64,000 bases of DNA, taken from Owenia fusiformis (taxonomy: Eukaryota > Annelida > Polychaeta > Sabellida > Oweniidae). The position numbers were made by a program, and so were the translations under genes. How positions within the stretch are numbered: position 1 is the first letter of the stretch; every line of letters starts with the position of its first letter. Positions 1 to 10,398 of the stretch are shown piece after piece. Location: the NCBI GenBank assembly GCA_903813345.2, contig CAIIXF020000010.1, positions 28,108,425-28,172,424 of the forward strand. The letters run 5' to 3'. A model generated the notes under the pieces. That model was not told where the DNA came from. It ran no database searches and worked only from the letters and a program-made list of their open reading frames with translations.

Positions 1-205
1 GGAATTTACCGATTTCAATGAACTACGGTCGACGCATGGTCACCATGGAGCAAATTAGGTTTTATTGGTTTAATTCGAAAAAAGACTCAAAAATGGCTCC
101 TCAAGTTACCTGAAGTTAATCATTATCGAGACAATAATTAGGGTGGTTATGTATTTGGGCCACCCTTTATATACTCAAAACCCATAAACTCTCTATTTTA
201 TGAAG
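1..205 (+). repeat. Left-edge copy of the 3' flank shared by the tandem secreted-protein genes
   Basis: This stretch closely matches 10078-10265 (same order of blocks: ccgatttcaa, ccatggagcaaat, aaaaatggctcctcaagtta, tatactcaaaacccataaac). Its second half also matches about 6350-6430. Those two other copies each lie downstream of an intact gene of the tandem family (genes ending at 5670 and 9591). I infer that position 1 falls in the 3' flank of an additional family member to the left. Similarity stops near 205, where unrelated sequence begins. It could instead be a dispersed repeat unrelated to the gene family. Confidence 0.7.
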
Positions 206-1396
206 TTTGAATTTCCACACCTACCAAGGTTCTAGGTAAATAACGAGCGGGAATATATACTGTATCTAGGGATCTATCACTGAGTAGCGGGGCGGGATGG
301 ATACAGCCTGTATCCACCGGTCCAGATCTTAAAAAGGGAATTCGATTTACGTTCGCTTTTCCTATGCATACAGAAAATAAAGATTATTGAGAGGTTAAGC
401 AAGACGATTTTTTATGACGTGAACCACAAACGTAGACCTTTACGTTCCGTTTACGTACTATGAACAAAACTGCTTTAAGCTGAGCACTTTAGACGTAACG
501 TAAACGCAAACCTCAAAATTATTATCTTTTGTTTTTCTTAGCGGCCTTTCGTTTTATTTTCTACTTTAAACGTATACTTTAAACGTAAAAGATAAATATT
601 ACTTTATTGACAAATTGATGAAAGTGTTAACAAAGGAGATGTTTCACAGCCTGGCTGTGTTCTATGACATGTTGAATCTTACAAAATACAACAGGACGCA
701 ATAATATTTGAAATGTCTTTTAAGCATTCATAGTTTTATTACTATTGTGTCACAATATGTATAGTAGAATTAAGATGAGTTGACATGTGGGCAATTGCCA
801 TGCATGTAATCTTATCATATTTTACACAGAAATGGGTGGCTCCATATTCAAGTTATATTTGATTAGATTGGACACAAATAATCTCGATATATACACAGAT
901 TTGTGTCAAACATATTTATGCATTCGACCTACATCATATTTATATCAATCGAACTTGATGAAGTACGAAAAATCCGTTACGGAACGACCTACATAGACTT
1001 TGATTTTTCACGTTTGGATGTACGTAAACGGGGAAATACGTATACGTAGAACAATAAGACGTCACATCCTGAGAAAAACCTGCGCGCGCCTTCCCGTTCG
1101 CGCTTTACGTTGTAAAAAGTATTTGAAGCAAAGACAATGATGTAGGTTTGATGTAGGTTTTAAAAAAATAATCTGAGGAAGGCATTAAGGATTTCATGTT
1201 TGATTTTTGTTGTATTCGTTTAGGAAGACATTTAACTTTCTAATAACGTTAAAAGATTTTCGAATAGAGCTCGATTTTTTAGTAGATGCTATGACACGTG
1301 AATAATTCTGTGCCACTATTTTGTGCAATTTTGATGTTTTTGTAAACTTTATGGATTTATAACTGTATCAGCGTTCAATTGGAATATACAAAGAGA
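206..1396. other. No gene recognised
   Basis: AT-rich sequence without a convincing exon. Motifs of the type acgtaaacg recur around 410-600 and 1015-1050. Part of this may be the 5' untranslated region of the retroelement whose ORF begins at 1397, because similarity to the tandem-duplicated flank ends near 205 and resumes only at about 2617. The 5' edge of that insertion cannot be fixed from one copy. Confidence 0.5.
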
Positions 1397-2203
1397 ATGG
1401 GTAAGCTCAAGAAATCGCAAAAGTGTAAACAGGACAGTCAAAAACAGACTTCAGAAAGTTCAGCTGGTACAAAGGAAAACACTGAAAAATCAAACATGGC
1501 TGACATTGGAAAACGATTTGGATTTAATACAGACGGACCTAAAATGGATTCAAATACTTCAGCATCAATAATGGCATTGGGTGCTACGATCCAAACATTA
1601 CAACAACAAATGAACCGAATCATGGATCAGAATATTGGAGTCCTCAAACAGATTGATCTTCAACGAGCTGAGTTGGTGAGTTATTTTGAGACTAAATTGG
1701 AACAACAAAAAGCTGAAATATTACAACATGTTAATGCAGTATCTGCTGAAATCAAGAAATTGAAATACCGTATTGATGGATTTGAGAAACCTTGTTATAC
1801 CTCGAATGAAAGTTCAGTAAATGAACTTGTAATTGTCATAAAGAATCTGCCGGAATCTTCAGAAATATTGGATTCTACCATGGTAAACAAAGTACTGTCC
1901 GAAATTGTATGTGATGATAACCCGATAGATGTGTGCCCCACTGATGTCAAAAGACTACCAAAAAGGCATGATAATGCTGGTATTGTACTGGTTACGTTGA
2001 AATCTCCCGAGGACAAAGCACGTATATTGAAGTCAAAAGCGAAATTAAAATACTCTAAGGAATACAACAACGTATTTGTGGAGCAGCAAAAGACCAGGAA
2101 ACAGCTAGAATTGGAATATACTTTGAGGAATATGCAGAGATTCAGTAAATTCTGGCCACACCAGAGCAATAACATTGAGGCCAGGGGCTCCAGGATTACA
2201 TGA
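1397..2203 (+). CDS. ORF1-like protein of a non-LTR retrotransposon
   Basis: An uninterrupted 268-aa reading frame from the first ATG at 1397 (the open frame extends six codons further 5' but only from a TTG). The N-terminal ~50 residues are basic, polar and low in complexity. Residues about 60-128 are rich in Gln, Glu, Leu and Lys with heptad spacing, as in a coiled coil. Residues about 143-240 look like the RRM-type fold of LINE ORF1 proteins, with a first strand LVIVIKNLP, a second strand GIVLVTLKSPEDKARIL and then VFVEQQKTRKQLELEY. ORF1 proteins of this kind trimerise and coat the element's RNA. No CCHC knuckle is visible and no endonuclease or reverse transcriptase ORF follows. Fold assignment is by pattern and not by search. 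Confidence 0.65.
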   Translation: MGKLKKSQKCKQDSQKQTSESSAGTKENTEKSNMADIGKRFGFNTDGPKMDSNTSASIMALGATIQTLQQQMNRIMDQNIGVLKQIDLQRAELVSYFETKLEQQKAEILQHVNAVSAEIKKLKYRIDGFEKPCYTSNESSVNELVIVIKNLPESSEILDSTMVNKVLSEIVCDDNPIDVCPTDVKRLPKRHDNAGIVLVTLKSPEDKARILKSKAKLKYSKEYNNVFVEQQKTRKQLELEYTLRNMQRFSKFWPHQSNNIEARGSRIT

Positions 2204-2555
2204 ATTTATTTGGTTTCATGGGCCATCAACAAACAATAGCCGGCTGAGTTGATATACTTGTGGTAAAATGTCATGGACATTAATACTACTAATACTTGGA
2301 CTCTCATTGCCTACATGTATCATAAATAAGCCTTCTTAGCATGAGTGGATTATTCGACATTCTAGTTATTGACTGATTGTCGGTCTTTAATATTTTTTCA
2401 TTCAAAATCAATAATTTTATTAGCAATATTTCTGAGATGGACAGTGTCTCATAAGCCATTGTTGGCTTGGGGCTTTTGAATAATTGAACGTATAATTATG
2501 TAACATAATAGGCCTGTGACACTTTAATAAATAATAAACTAAACTAAACTAAACT
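1397..2555 (+). mobile_element. ORF1-only (half-LINE) retroelement with (AAACT)n tail
   Basis: After the ORF stop at 2203 there are about 330 bp of AT-rich noncoding sequence ending in four tandem AAACT units (2536-2555) preceded by taataaataataa. A short tandem-repeat tail is typical of several non-LTR clades. With no ORF2 between ORF1 and the tail, the copy resembles HAL1-type half-LINEs: either an internally deleted copy or a non-autonomous lineage. The 5' end is undetermined and may extend back toward 206. The corresponding place in the second tandem repeat unit (upstream of 6860) lacks it, which suggests insertion after the duplication. Confidence 0.6.
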
Positions 2556-2616
2556 CTACCCACGAAAATTGATCGGTTGGAAAATGTTGGGTTTTTCACA
2601 TTTCCTTTGATCATTT

Positions 2617-3667
2617 TTAACTTGAGTTATTTGGACATCTCATACATCAAAGTTGAAATGCAATAACTGGTTTGAATTCCATTTGCTTAACATCATTTGA
2701 TATCTATATGTATCCTCTTCTTTGAAAAGTGGGCTTTTCCTTGGTCAGTACAAGTGTAGCATGCTGGATCTGGATGACTTAAACAAACGAGTAAACCCAT
2801 TTGAGGACATGTCACGCAGGGTCGATTGGACAACTTGGAGAAGGTCATTCTCATCTATAAAGGTCTAACTGCGCTGATTAGCATTTCGTTCTCCTGATAC
2901 AAGTGAAATTAGATATTGCATGACCATGAGAACATATCAGTCATCTTAGACCTCAAGACCTGGCTACTTTATAGCTGCAGTGGTCTTAAATGCTGACTTG
3001 CGGACAGGTACGTTATTAATAAGGTAGATGGTTGGCTTCAAATTGGGCCTGACTTGTATAGCAACACCATTACAATAAAAGAACTAATAAATCAAGAAAT
3101 ACTGTATTGTAATACGTGAATTAAACACTTTTTTTAGTTATTCAAAAATATTATATATCACAGAACCCCAAAGTTTGCTTTGTTATCAACCCAGCGCACA
3201 CCGCACATCTTATCAATTAGGCCTATTAACATGACAAGCACATTGGTTGCATTCATTTTTGGCCACCCAGGTAATATTGAATAAAGGGGATTTTAGCACT
3301 TAGTGATTAGAATTTGGCCATCGGCTCTTGAAGCTGCTATAATGTTTATTGAGGCTCGAATCATGTATGACTGCAAGTCAGAAATTGCACAGTCTAATTT
3401 CAATTCGAAAGAATTGCTTTCTGGCAAAAATAAATCAGAAAGTGCGAATCTTGACCAATCATGGCTGGGCTACTACATGCACTATTGGTAATAGTCTTTA
3501 CATTCATTGTATTGGCGTAGATATGTACATAGAGGTAATAAAAAATATCAGGACTCAGGCAAGCATGAAATGGTGTTTGGGGAGTAAACTAATAATTTAA
3601 TTAGAAACTATTACTGCATTTCCGCACTTAGTGCTTGACTGCTTGTGAAAAAATCATAAAATTCAAA
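2617..3667 (+). repeat. Duplicated upstream region of secreted-protein gene copy 1
   Basis: From the motif ttatttggacatctcatac onward this region parallels 6860-7904 almost base for base. It holds the same landmarks (gtacaagtgtagcatgctgg, ggacaggt near the middle, catttccgcacttagtgctt just before the start codon). It is presumably the promoter and 5' UTR region of the gene at 3668. I see no convincing TATA box. Short open frames here (3303-3600) are not conserved as frames in the second copy and are not called. Confidence 0.65.
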
Positions 3668-5670
3668 ATGGAAATTTTAAAATGCATTCTTTTGAGTATA
3701 TGGATATGCACTGTGCTTATATCCAACATAATGATGGAGTCGTGTTCAAAGAGGGGACCGCAAAATAGAACGCCAACAAATTTTACTGTGTACAAAAGAA
3801 CTCTAACTATAATCGCCGATGGCGTACGAGTTTCACTCAAGAAAGCTCCATGGCCAGACACGTGGGAGAACTTCTGGAATGACGCTGGATCGTCAACAGT
3901 AAAATTTGGTATGTAAAGCAATAAAATATATTTATAATGAATGTGAAATGAATGAACATGCCAGTTGTACAAACAGGGTCAAAATAATGATGCTATTCTT
4001 CAATGGGGTTGAATATACCACTAGAAAATGTATGCTAAACATTGTACATATTAGAGAGACTTCGCAACTTACTTATAGCATGTTTATTATTCTTATAAAT
4101 CGTCATCTATGCGTAAGAATATCACACGTACGAACGGACGTATAGACATGTGCAATAAATGATGACGTCAGTTATCAAAAGCTTCATAAGTTATACGGGA
4201 ATAATAAACATGCTATAAGTGAGTTGCGTATTCTCTATGCTATAAATAAATTCATCATAAGCGTCGTTCTTTACATTAACCCCCCCACCCCTCCCCCTCC
4301 GACACAATGTGTTGAACCTGTGTGAAAATATCCTTGGAAGGTTAGAGAAGTTATGATTAACAATATTGAGATATATTTTCTAGCTTTTATCAAAACAATT
4401 TTCGTAGTTTTGAAACTTAACATACTTTTATATCTTTTGGGTGACAATTCATAATTTTCACTAACATTTTCACTTGACATATTGAATAGCAAGAATGATT
4501 ATATATTCTAAATTTAGGAAGAAAATTCATCAAGTGGGCTGATGAAGAGTATGGTTTCAATGCTACTGCTCTCACAGATGAACAGCTAACAAATGGAGAC
4601 GAAGTGGATTTGGGGGAATTTATCTATACTCCTTATATGCCTGATATAACGTATAGAGTTATTTCGGAAACAACTAAGACGAAAATGACGTATTATAGGA
4701 ATACACAAGTTAGAGATGCAGCGTTCGTCTTAATCGCCAAAAAGTCATTTAACAGCTCGGGTATGATCATATCAACTGGCTTTATGACGCGTATGACGAA
4801 TATTATGAAATTTCATCAAACAACACTCGTGACGAACGTTGTCGTACGATGCCCTATCAGAAAGTTTCTTAATAAATGCTCACATTTTCTTGTTTCTTGA
4901 GATTTTATTATTTGAATGAGATTTACATAAAATATATCTATGTTTCTGTATTCTAATTCTGGTAGGGTTGAGCAGGTGTCTCACTTTCAATATTAGGGGT
5001 TTCACGCCATTCATTATCATTAATACTCATAAGGGATATATGATGACTCTCCCCCAAGCTTTATGTGCCTTCAAAATAATCTCTTCTGGAGGAGATAACC
5101 TTCCTGTATCTATTTACACAATTTTTGAAAACATGAAGAAGGTTTTCGTTTCGAATCAAATATTTTGTAGAGCCTGCTTTGAAAACTTCAATCATTGTCC
5201 TCAAATCTCAATTCACGGAGAGGCCTTTTCGCCTCATGTGACAAATAGTTATTACAACATTTTTAAAATTCATTTACATTTGCCATCTTGTGAAGAAAGG
5301 TTTTAGAATCATACCTTATGGACCGAGTCATCAAAATGCGGTGTCAAGGTATCTCCGTTTTGTTCAATTTTCAGGCAATCTTAGAGAGACCATTCAAGAA
5401 GGCGCTATCCTGTTCATGGGAGTGTACATAATTGACACCAGTAAAGAATGTGGGTTAAGCAAGAAGCCAGAGGTGATCAGCTTCACGTGCAATATGGACC
5501 CAAGAACTGATAATGGATTTGGACCTTTTGTCTGCGATATGTTTTCACGCAAATACGGAGTGGGCGAACAAATTGGTTTAAGTGTAGTAACATCTCCAAA
5601 CTACTTCAAAGTAGCCTCAGTTATGTTCTTTCCACCGGCGGCCTCGATAACTGGACTTGATAAACCTTAA
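3668..5670 (+). CDS. Predicted secreted protein, three exons, tandem copy 1 (unknown family)
   Basis: Exons 3668-3908, 4518-4760 and 5375-5670, all joined in phase 1 (donors GTATGT and GTATGA, acceptors ATTTAG and TTTCAG), give 259 aa. The N-terminus (MEILKCILLSIWICTVLIS) is a hydrophobic signal peptide. The mature part has Cys26 and three more cysteines in exon 3 (KEC, FTC, FVC) and N-glycosylation sequons (NFT, NAT, NSS). It has a Trp-rich patch PWPDTWENFW and alternating hydrophobic segments that suggest beta strands. No TM segment follows, so secretion is likely. An upstream in-frame ATG (3635) would bury the signal peptide and is not preferred. The function is not recognised. Copy 2 at 7905 is about 91% identical with the same splice sites. 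Intron 2 is about 280 bp longer here than in copy 2. Confidence 0.8.
4055..4236. mobile_element. Palindromic MITE in intron 1 of copy 1
   Basis: The terminal inverted repeats are about 38 bp, read outward-in as AGAGA.TTCGCAACT(T/C)ACTTATAG and continuing through CATGTTTATTATTC, with a short AT-rich core. The same family occurs at 8291-8471 (the orthologous intron site in copy 2) and, more diverged, at 5682-5964 and 9601-9863. No coding capacity. Confidence 0.7.
4163..4170. promoter_or_regulatory. Perfect CRE palindrome TGACGTCA inside the intron-1 MITE
   Basis: The sequence aatgaTGACGTCAgtta contains the full cAMP-response element palindrome bound by CREB/ATF-type bZIP factors. Related MITE copies carry only the half-form TGACGTAA. 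It is a sequence match; any role in regulation is inference. Confidence 0.35.
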
Positions 5671-5681
5671 ACTTTTGTAAG

Positions 5682-5964
5682 GGAGATTTCACAACTTGCT
5701 GGTAGGATGTTCATAATTCCCGCATAACATATAACTTATGAAGCGTCTGATTACGTCATCATTTATCGTGCAGTTCTATACCCCTGGTCCTATACGTCCA
5801 TTAACTTGTGATATTCTTACGTATAAGACGACGATTTATAAGATTATCACACTTATGGACGTTTAGAGCAGCGCAATAAATGATGACGTAATCAAACTCG
5901 TTATCTAAGGTATACGTTATACGGGAATAAGAAACATGATATAAGTGAGTGGTGGAATCTCTCT
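5682..5964. mobile_element. Palindromic MITE in the 3' flank of copy 1
   Basis: It begins gggagatttcacaactt 11 bp after the stop codon and ends with the inverted form gtggtggaatctctct. The interior is largely self-complementary (tgattacgtcatcatttat against aataaatgatgacgtaatca). It lies where the 3' UTR should be, so the transcript may contain this hairpin. Confidence 0.65.
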
Positions 5965-6017
5965 ATTGGCTGATTATTAAAACGTTAGAGTGAATTATTC
6001 AAATAAGAACCTGGTAC

Positions 6018-6023
6018 AATAAA
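6018..6023 (+). terminator. Candidate poly(A) signal AATAAA for copy 1
   Basis: AATAAA in the context cctggtacAATAAAaattact. The corresponding position after copy 2 also has AATAAA (9915-9920, cctggtaAATAAAactt), so the signal is conserved between copies. The AATAAA inside the MITE (about 5875) is an alternative. Confidence 0.4.
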
Positions 6024-6860
6024 AATTACTGTTGACTTGTGTTGTCGGTTACAATTGACCTTTGCAAGCGGCAATTACAATCGATGCGACCGTAGGATTC
6101 CCCTGTGACCGCCTTGCATCTGCCTTGGTATTTGTCAAAAACTGCTCGCCATAGGGAAGCCCTGCGTTGACCTTGCGCTAGCCGTAGTTTTTCTGTCGCC
6201 ACAAAACCAAACTACGCCGTACGGCTACAGTAGCAAATGTAACTTCTTAAGTCCGAATTATAATTTTGGCGAATCTGCCTGTAAAAAACTGGATGCGCCA
6301 TACGAAGACCGTGAGGCAACCGTAGTTTGTGTACGGTTCTCCTAGGAATTTGACAATAATTAGGGTGGTTTTGTATTTGGGCCACCCTGTATATACTCAA
6401 AACCCATAAACTGTTTTTAGTTTATGAAGTTTGATTTATATCGTGGATAACATTGCATATTGGACCAAGCGAGCATTTTCTTGAATGATGTAAGATTTAC
6501 AGTAAGTAGAGCTGCCCTCTTTATCCAAATCAGCTCGCATAGATTTTCTAAACCTGCAGCTATAAAATGCAGTTGTTGAATTGTAAGCCCAACGTAGGCA
6601 GGTCTACATGTAGTTCTCGATTAACCATGATGAAAAAAATAATAGATTACTACACGCTGTTCCAAAAATAATAGGACAGGTGCTGATATGTTGTTAAGTA
6701 TGCTCCAATCGTCTTTAAAACTTTAGATAATGCACTTTTGAGTATTGTTACTTAGATTGCAAATTATCTTCAAAAATTAAGAAACTTGAGTAGAGTTATG
6801 GTTGTTATGGTGACATGGCTTTTCGATACCCGGGGCAACATTCCACGCAGAATGGTATAG
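6024..6860. other. Intergenic spacer between tandem copies
   Basis: No gene seen. 6050-6340 is richer in GC and holds several short inverted motifs (for example actacgccgtacggctac). 6345-6440 is the shared flank repeat (gacaataattagggtggtt, then tatactcaaaacccataaac) also present at 130-200 and 10195-10265. The rest up to the duplicated upstream region at 6861 is unremarkable. Confidence 0.5.
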
Positions 6861-7904
6861 AGACTTAGGTTATTTGGACATCTCATACATCAGAGTTGAA
6901 ATGCAATAACTGGTGGGAACTGCATTTGCCTAATATCATTTGATATCTATATGTGTATCCTCTTCTTTGAAAAGTGGGATTTTCTTTGGTCAGTACAAGT
7001 GTAGCATGCTGGATCCTTATGACTCAAACAAACGAGTGAACCCATTTGAGAACATGTCACGCAGGGTCGATTGTATAATTTGACAGGCTGAATTTGAAGA
7101 AGGTCATTCTCATCTATAAAGGTCCAACTCCGCTGATTAGCATTTCGTTCTCCATACAAGTAAAATTAGATATTGCATGATCAGAAGAACATATCCATCA
7201 TCTAAGACCTCAATACCTAGTTCCTTTATAGCTGCAGCGGTCGTAAATGCTGACTTGCGGACAGGTGCGTATTATCAAAGAGGCTTCAAATTGGGCCTGA
7301 TTTGTATAGCAACACCATTACAACAAAATAACTAATTAAACAATCAATAAATGCTGTAATTGTAATACGTGAATCAAATACTTTCTTTAGTTATTCAAAA
7401 ATATCATATATCACAGAACCCAAAATTTTTCTTTGTTATCAACCCAGTGCACAGCGCACATCGTATCAATTAGGCCTATAGACATAACGATCACATGGGT
7501 TGCATTCATTTTGGGTCAGCTTGTAAAATTGAATAAAAGGGATTTAAGCACAAGTGATTAGAATTTGGCCATCGGCTCTTGAAGCTGTAATGTTTCTTGC
7601 TGCTCAAATCATGTATGAGCAAGTCAGAAATTGGCCAGGGATTGCAAAGTCTAATTTCAATTCTAAAGAATTGCTTTCTGGCAAAACTAAATCAGAAACT
7701 TCAAAGTGTGAATCTTGATCAATCATGACCGGGCTACTACATGTAATAATAGTCTCTACAGTCAGTGTATTGACGTAGATATATATCAGGACTCGGACAA
7801 GCGTGAAATGGTGTTTGGTCAGTAAACTAATAATTTCATTTGAAACATTACTGCATTTCCGCACTTAGTGCTTGACCGCTTGTGAAAAAATCATATAATT
7901 CAAA
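6861..7904 (+). repeat. Duplicated upstream region of secreted-protein gene copy 2
   Basis: Parallel to 2617-3667 with small indels. The equivalents of the short frames in copy 1 are broken here, which supports treating this as noncoding upstream sequence. Confidence 0.65.
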
Positions 7905-9591
7905 ATGGAAATTTTAAAATGCTTTCTTTTGAGTTTCTGGATATGCATTGTGCTTATCTCCAACATAATGATGGAGTCGTGTTCAAAGAGGGGACCGCGA
8001 AATAGAACGCCAACAAATTTTACTGTGTACAAAAGAACTCTAACTATAATCGCCGATGGCGTACGAGTTTCACTCAAGAAAGCTCCATGGCCAGACACGT
8101 GGCAGAACTTTTGGAATGACGCTGGATCGTCAACAGTAAAATTTGGTATGTAAAGCAACAAAATATATTTATAATGAATGTGAAATGAATGAACATGCCA
8201 TTTGTGCAAACAGGGTCAAAAGAATGATGCTATTTTTCAATGGGGTTGAATATACCACTAGAAAATGTATGCTAAACATTGAACATATTAGAGAGATTTC
8301 GCAACTCATAGGATGTTTATTATTCTTATAAATCGTCATCTATACATAAGAATATCACACGTTCGGACGGACGTATAGAGGTGCGCAATAAATGATGACG
8401 TAATCAAAGCTTCATAAGTTATACGTTATACGGGAATAATAAACATGCTATAAGTGAGTTGCGTATTCTCTATGCTATAAATAAATTCCTCGTTAGCATC
8501 CTTCTTTACATTGATCCCCCTCCGACAAAATGTGTCGAACCTGTGTGAAAATATCCCCGGAAGGTTAGAGAAGTTTTGATTAACAATATTGAGATATATT
8601 TTCTAGCTTTTATCAAAACAATTTTCATAGTTAGGAAACTTTGGGTGACAATTCATAATTTTCACCTTCATTTTCACTTGACATATTAAATAGCAAGAAT
8701 GATTATATATTCTAAATTTAGGAAGAAAATTCATCAAGTGGGCTAATGAAGAGTATGGTTTCAATGCTACTGCTCTCACAGATGAACAGCTAACAAATGG
8801 AGAGGAAGTGGACTTAGGGGAATTTGTCTATACTCCTTATATGCCTGATAAAACGTATAGAGTTATTTCGGAAACAACTAAGACGAAAATGACGTATTAT
8901 AGGAATACACAAGTTAGAGATGCAGCGTTCGTCTTAATCGCCAAGAAGTCATTTAATAGCTCAGGTATGATCATATCACTTGGCTTTATGACGCGTATGA
9001 CGAATATGATGAAACAGAAACAAAACTCGTGACGATGCTCGGTCAGAAAGTTTCTTATCAAATGCACTTATTTTCTTGTTTCTTGAGATTTTATTATTTG
9101 AATGAGATTTACACAAAATATATCTATGTTTCTGTATTCTAATTCTGTTAGGGTGGAGCAGGTATTTCCTTTTCAATATTAGGGGTAATTTCACGCCAGT
9201 TATTAATACTCATAAGAGATATATGATGACTCTCCCCCCAAGCTTTATGTGAAATAATGCGGTGTCAAGCTATCTCCGTTTTGTTCATTTTCCAGGCAAT
9301 CGTAGAGAGATCATCCAAGAAGGCGCTACCCTGTTCATGGGAGTGTACATAATTGACACCAGTAAAGAATGTGGGTTTAGCAAGAAGCCAGAGGTGATCA
9401 CCTTCACATGCAGCATGGACCAAAGAGCTGAAAATGGATTTGGACCCTTTGTCTGCGATATGTTTTCACGCAAATGTGGAGTGGGTGAACAAATTGGTTT
9501 AAGTGTAGTAACATCTCCAAACTACTTCAAAGTAGCCTCAGTTATATTCTTTCCACCGGGGGCCTCGATAACTGAACCTGATAAACCTTAA
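7905..9591 (+). CDS. Predicted secreted protein, three exons, tandem copy 2 (unknown family)
   Basis: Exons 7905-8145, 8722-8964 and 9296-9591 have exactly the same lengths and phases as copy 1 (241, 243 and 296 nt). The translation is again 259 aa with no stop or frameshift. The signal peptide is MEILKCFLLSFWICIVLIS. Compared with copy 1 I count 5 changes in exon 1, 4 in exon 2 and 14 in exon 3, so the C-terminal third is diverging faster. One change creates an extra cysteine (SRKYG to SRKCG), giving an odd number in exon 3. The paired intact frames and conserved splice sites argue that both copies are functional genes. No known domain is recognised. Confidence 0.8.
8291..8471. mobile_element. 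Palindromic MITE in intron 1 of copy 2
   Basis: Same termini and position as 4055-4236, so it was present before the gene duplicated. The CRE-like core is TGACGTAA here. The left terminal repeat has lost a few bases (caactcataggatg). Confidence 0.65.
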
Positions 9592-9600
9592 AAAATTATT

Positions 9601-9863
9601 AGAGAGATTTCACAACTTACTTTTTGGATGTTCATTATTCCCGTATAACATATAACTTGTGAAACGTCTGCTTACATCATCATTTATTGCGCAGCTGTAC
9701 GTGTTCATAAACTTGTGATATTCCTACGTACAGATGACGATTTATAAGAATATCACACTTATGGACGTTTAGAGCTACGCAATAAATGATGACGTAATCA
9801 AACTCTACATAAGAATATACGGGAATGTTAAACACGCTATAAGCGAGTGGCGAAATCTTTCTA
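9601..9863. mobile_element. Palindromic MITE in the 3' flank of copy 2
   Basis: It starts agagagatttcacaactta and ends gagtggcgaaatctttct. Self-complementary interior as in 5682-5964, at the same place relative to the stop codon. Confidence 0.6.
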
Positions 9864-9914
9864 TTGGCTGATTATTAAAACGTTAGAGAGAAATATTCAA
9901 ATAAAAACCTGGTA

Positions 9915-9920
9915 AATAAA
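9915..9920 (+). terminator. Candidate poly(A) signal AATAAA for copy 2
   Basis: AATAAA at the position equivalent to 6018-6023 after copy 1. Confidence 0.35.
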
Positions 9921-10077
9921 ACTTAAGGTTGACTTGTATTGTTGGTTACAATTGACCTTTGCAAGCCGCAATTAAATACAATGCTCGCCATAAGGAAGCC
10001 CTGCGTTGACCGTGCGTCAACCGTAGTTTTTCTGTCGCCACAAAATCAAAATACGCCGTACGACCGTGAGGCAACCA

Positions 10078-10290
10078 TAGATTTTTGCCGATTTCAAGGA
10101 ACTGCGGTCGATGCACGGTCGCCATGGAGCAAATGAGGTTTTACTGGTGTAATTCGAAAAGAAATTCTCAAAAATGGCTCCTCAAGTTACGTCAAGTTAA
10201 TCAATTAGGGTGGCCTCCCTGTATATACTCAAAACCCATAAACTATTTTTATTTCATGAAGTTTGATTTATGTCGTGGATATTAACAATT
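10078..10290 (+). repeat. Third visible copy of the tandem-family 3' flank repeat
   Basis: Near match to 1-205 (ccgatttcaaggaactgcgg, then catggagcaaat, aaaaatggctcctcaagtta and tatactcaaaacccataaac). It marks the right end of the tandem duplication. Beyond about 10290 the sequence changes to a foldback element. Confidence 0.65.
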
Positions 10291-10398
10291 GTATATTGGT
10301 ATTGGACAAATATTTGCATGTTGACCGATACATTTGATAGATGTCTTGTCCGATATAAGCCTTATATGCGATCTGTCATTATATAGAAGTAAACAAGT

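Noticed and set aside
1795-2175. 126-codon minus-strand frame
   Set aside because: Shadow of the retroelement ORF1 on the opposite strand.
3628-3972. Minus-strand 114-codon frame, also at 7865-8209
   Set aside because: Antisense to exon 1 of the secreted-protein genes. It is preserved only because the coding strand is.
4968-5306. Open frame in intron 2 of copy 1 as a possible extra exon
   Set aside because: Most of it is deleted in copy 2, where the gene remains intact, and no splice phase fits.
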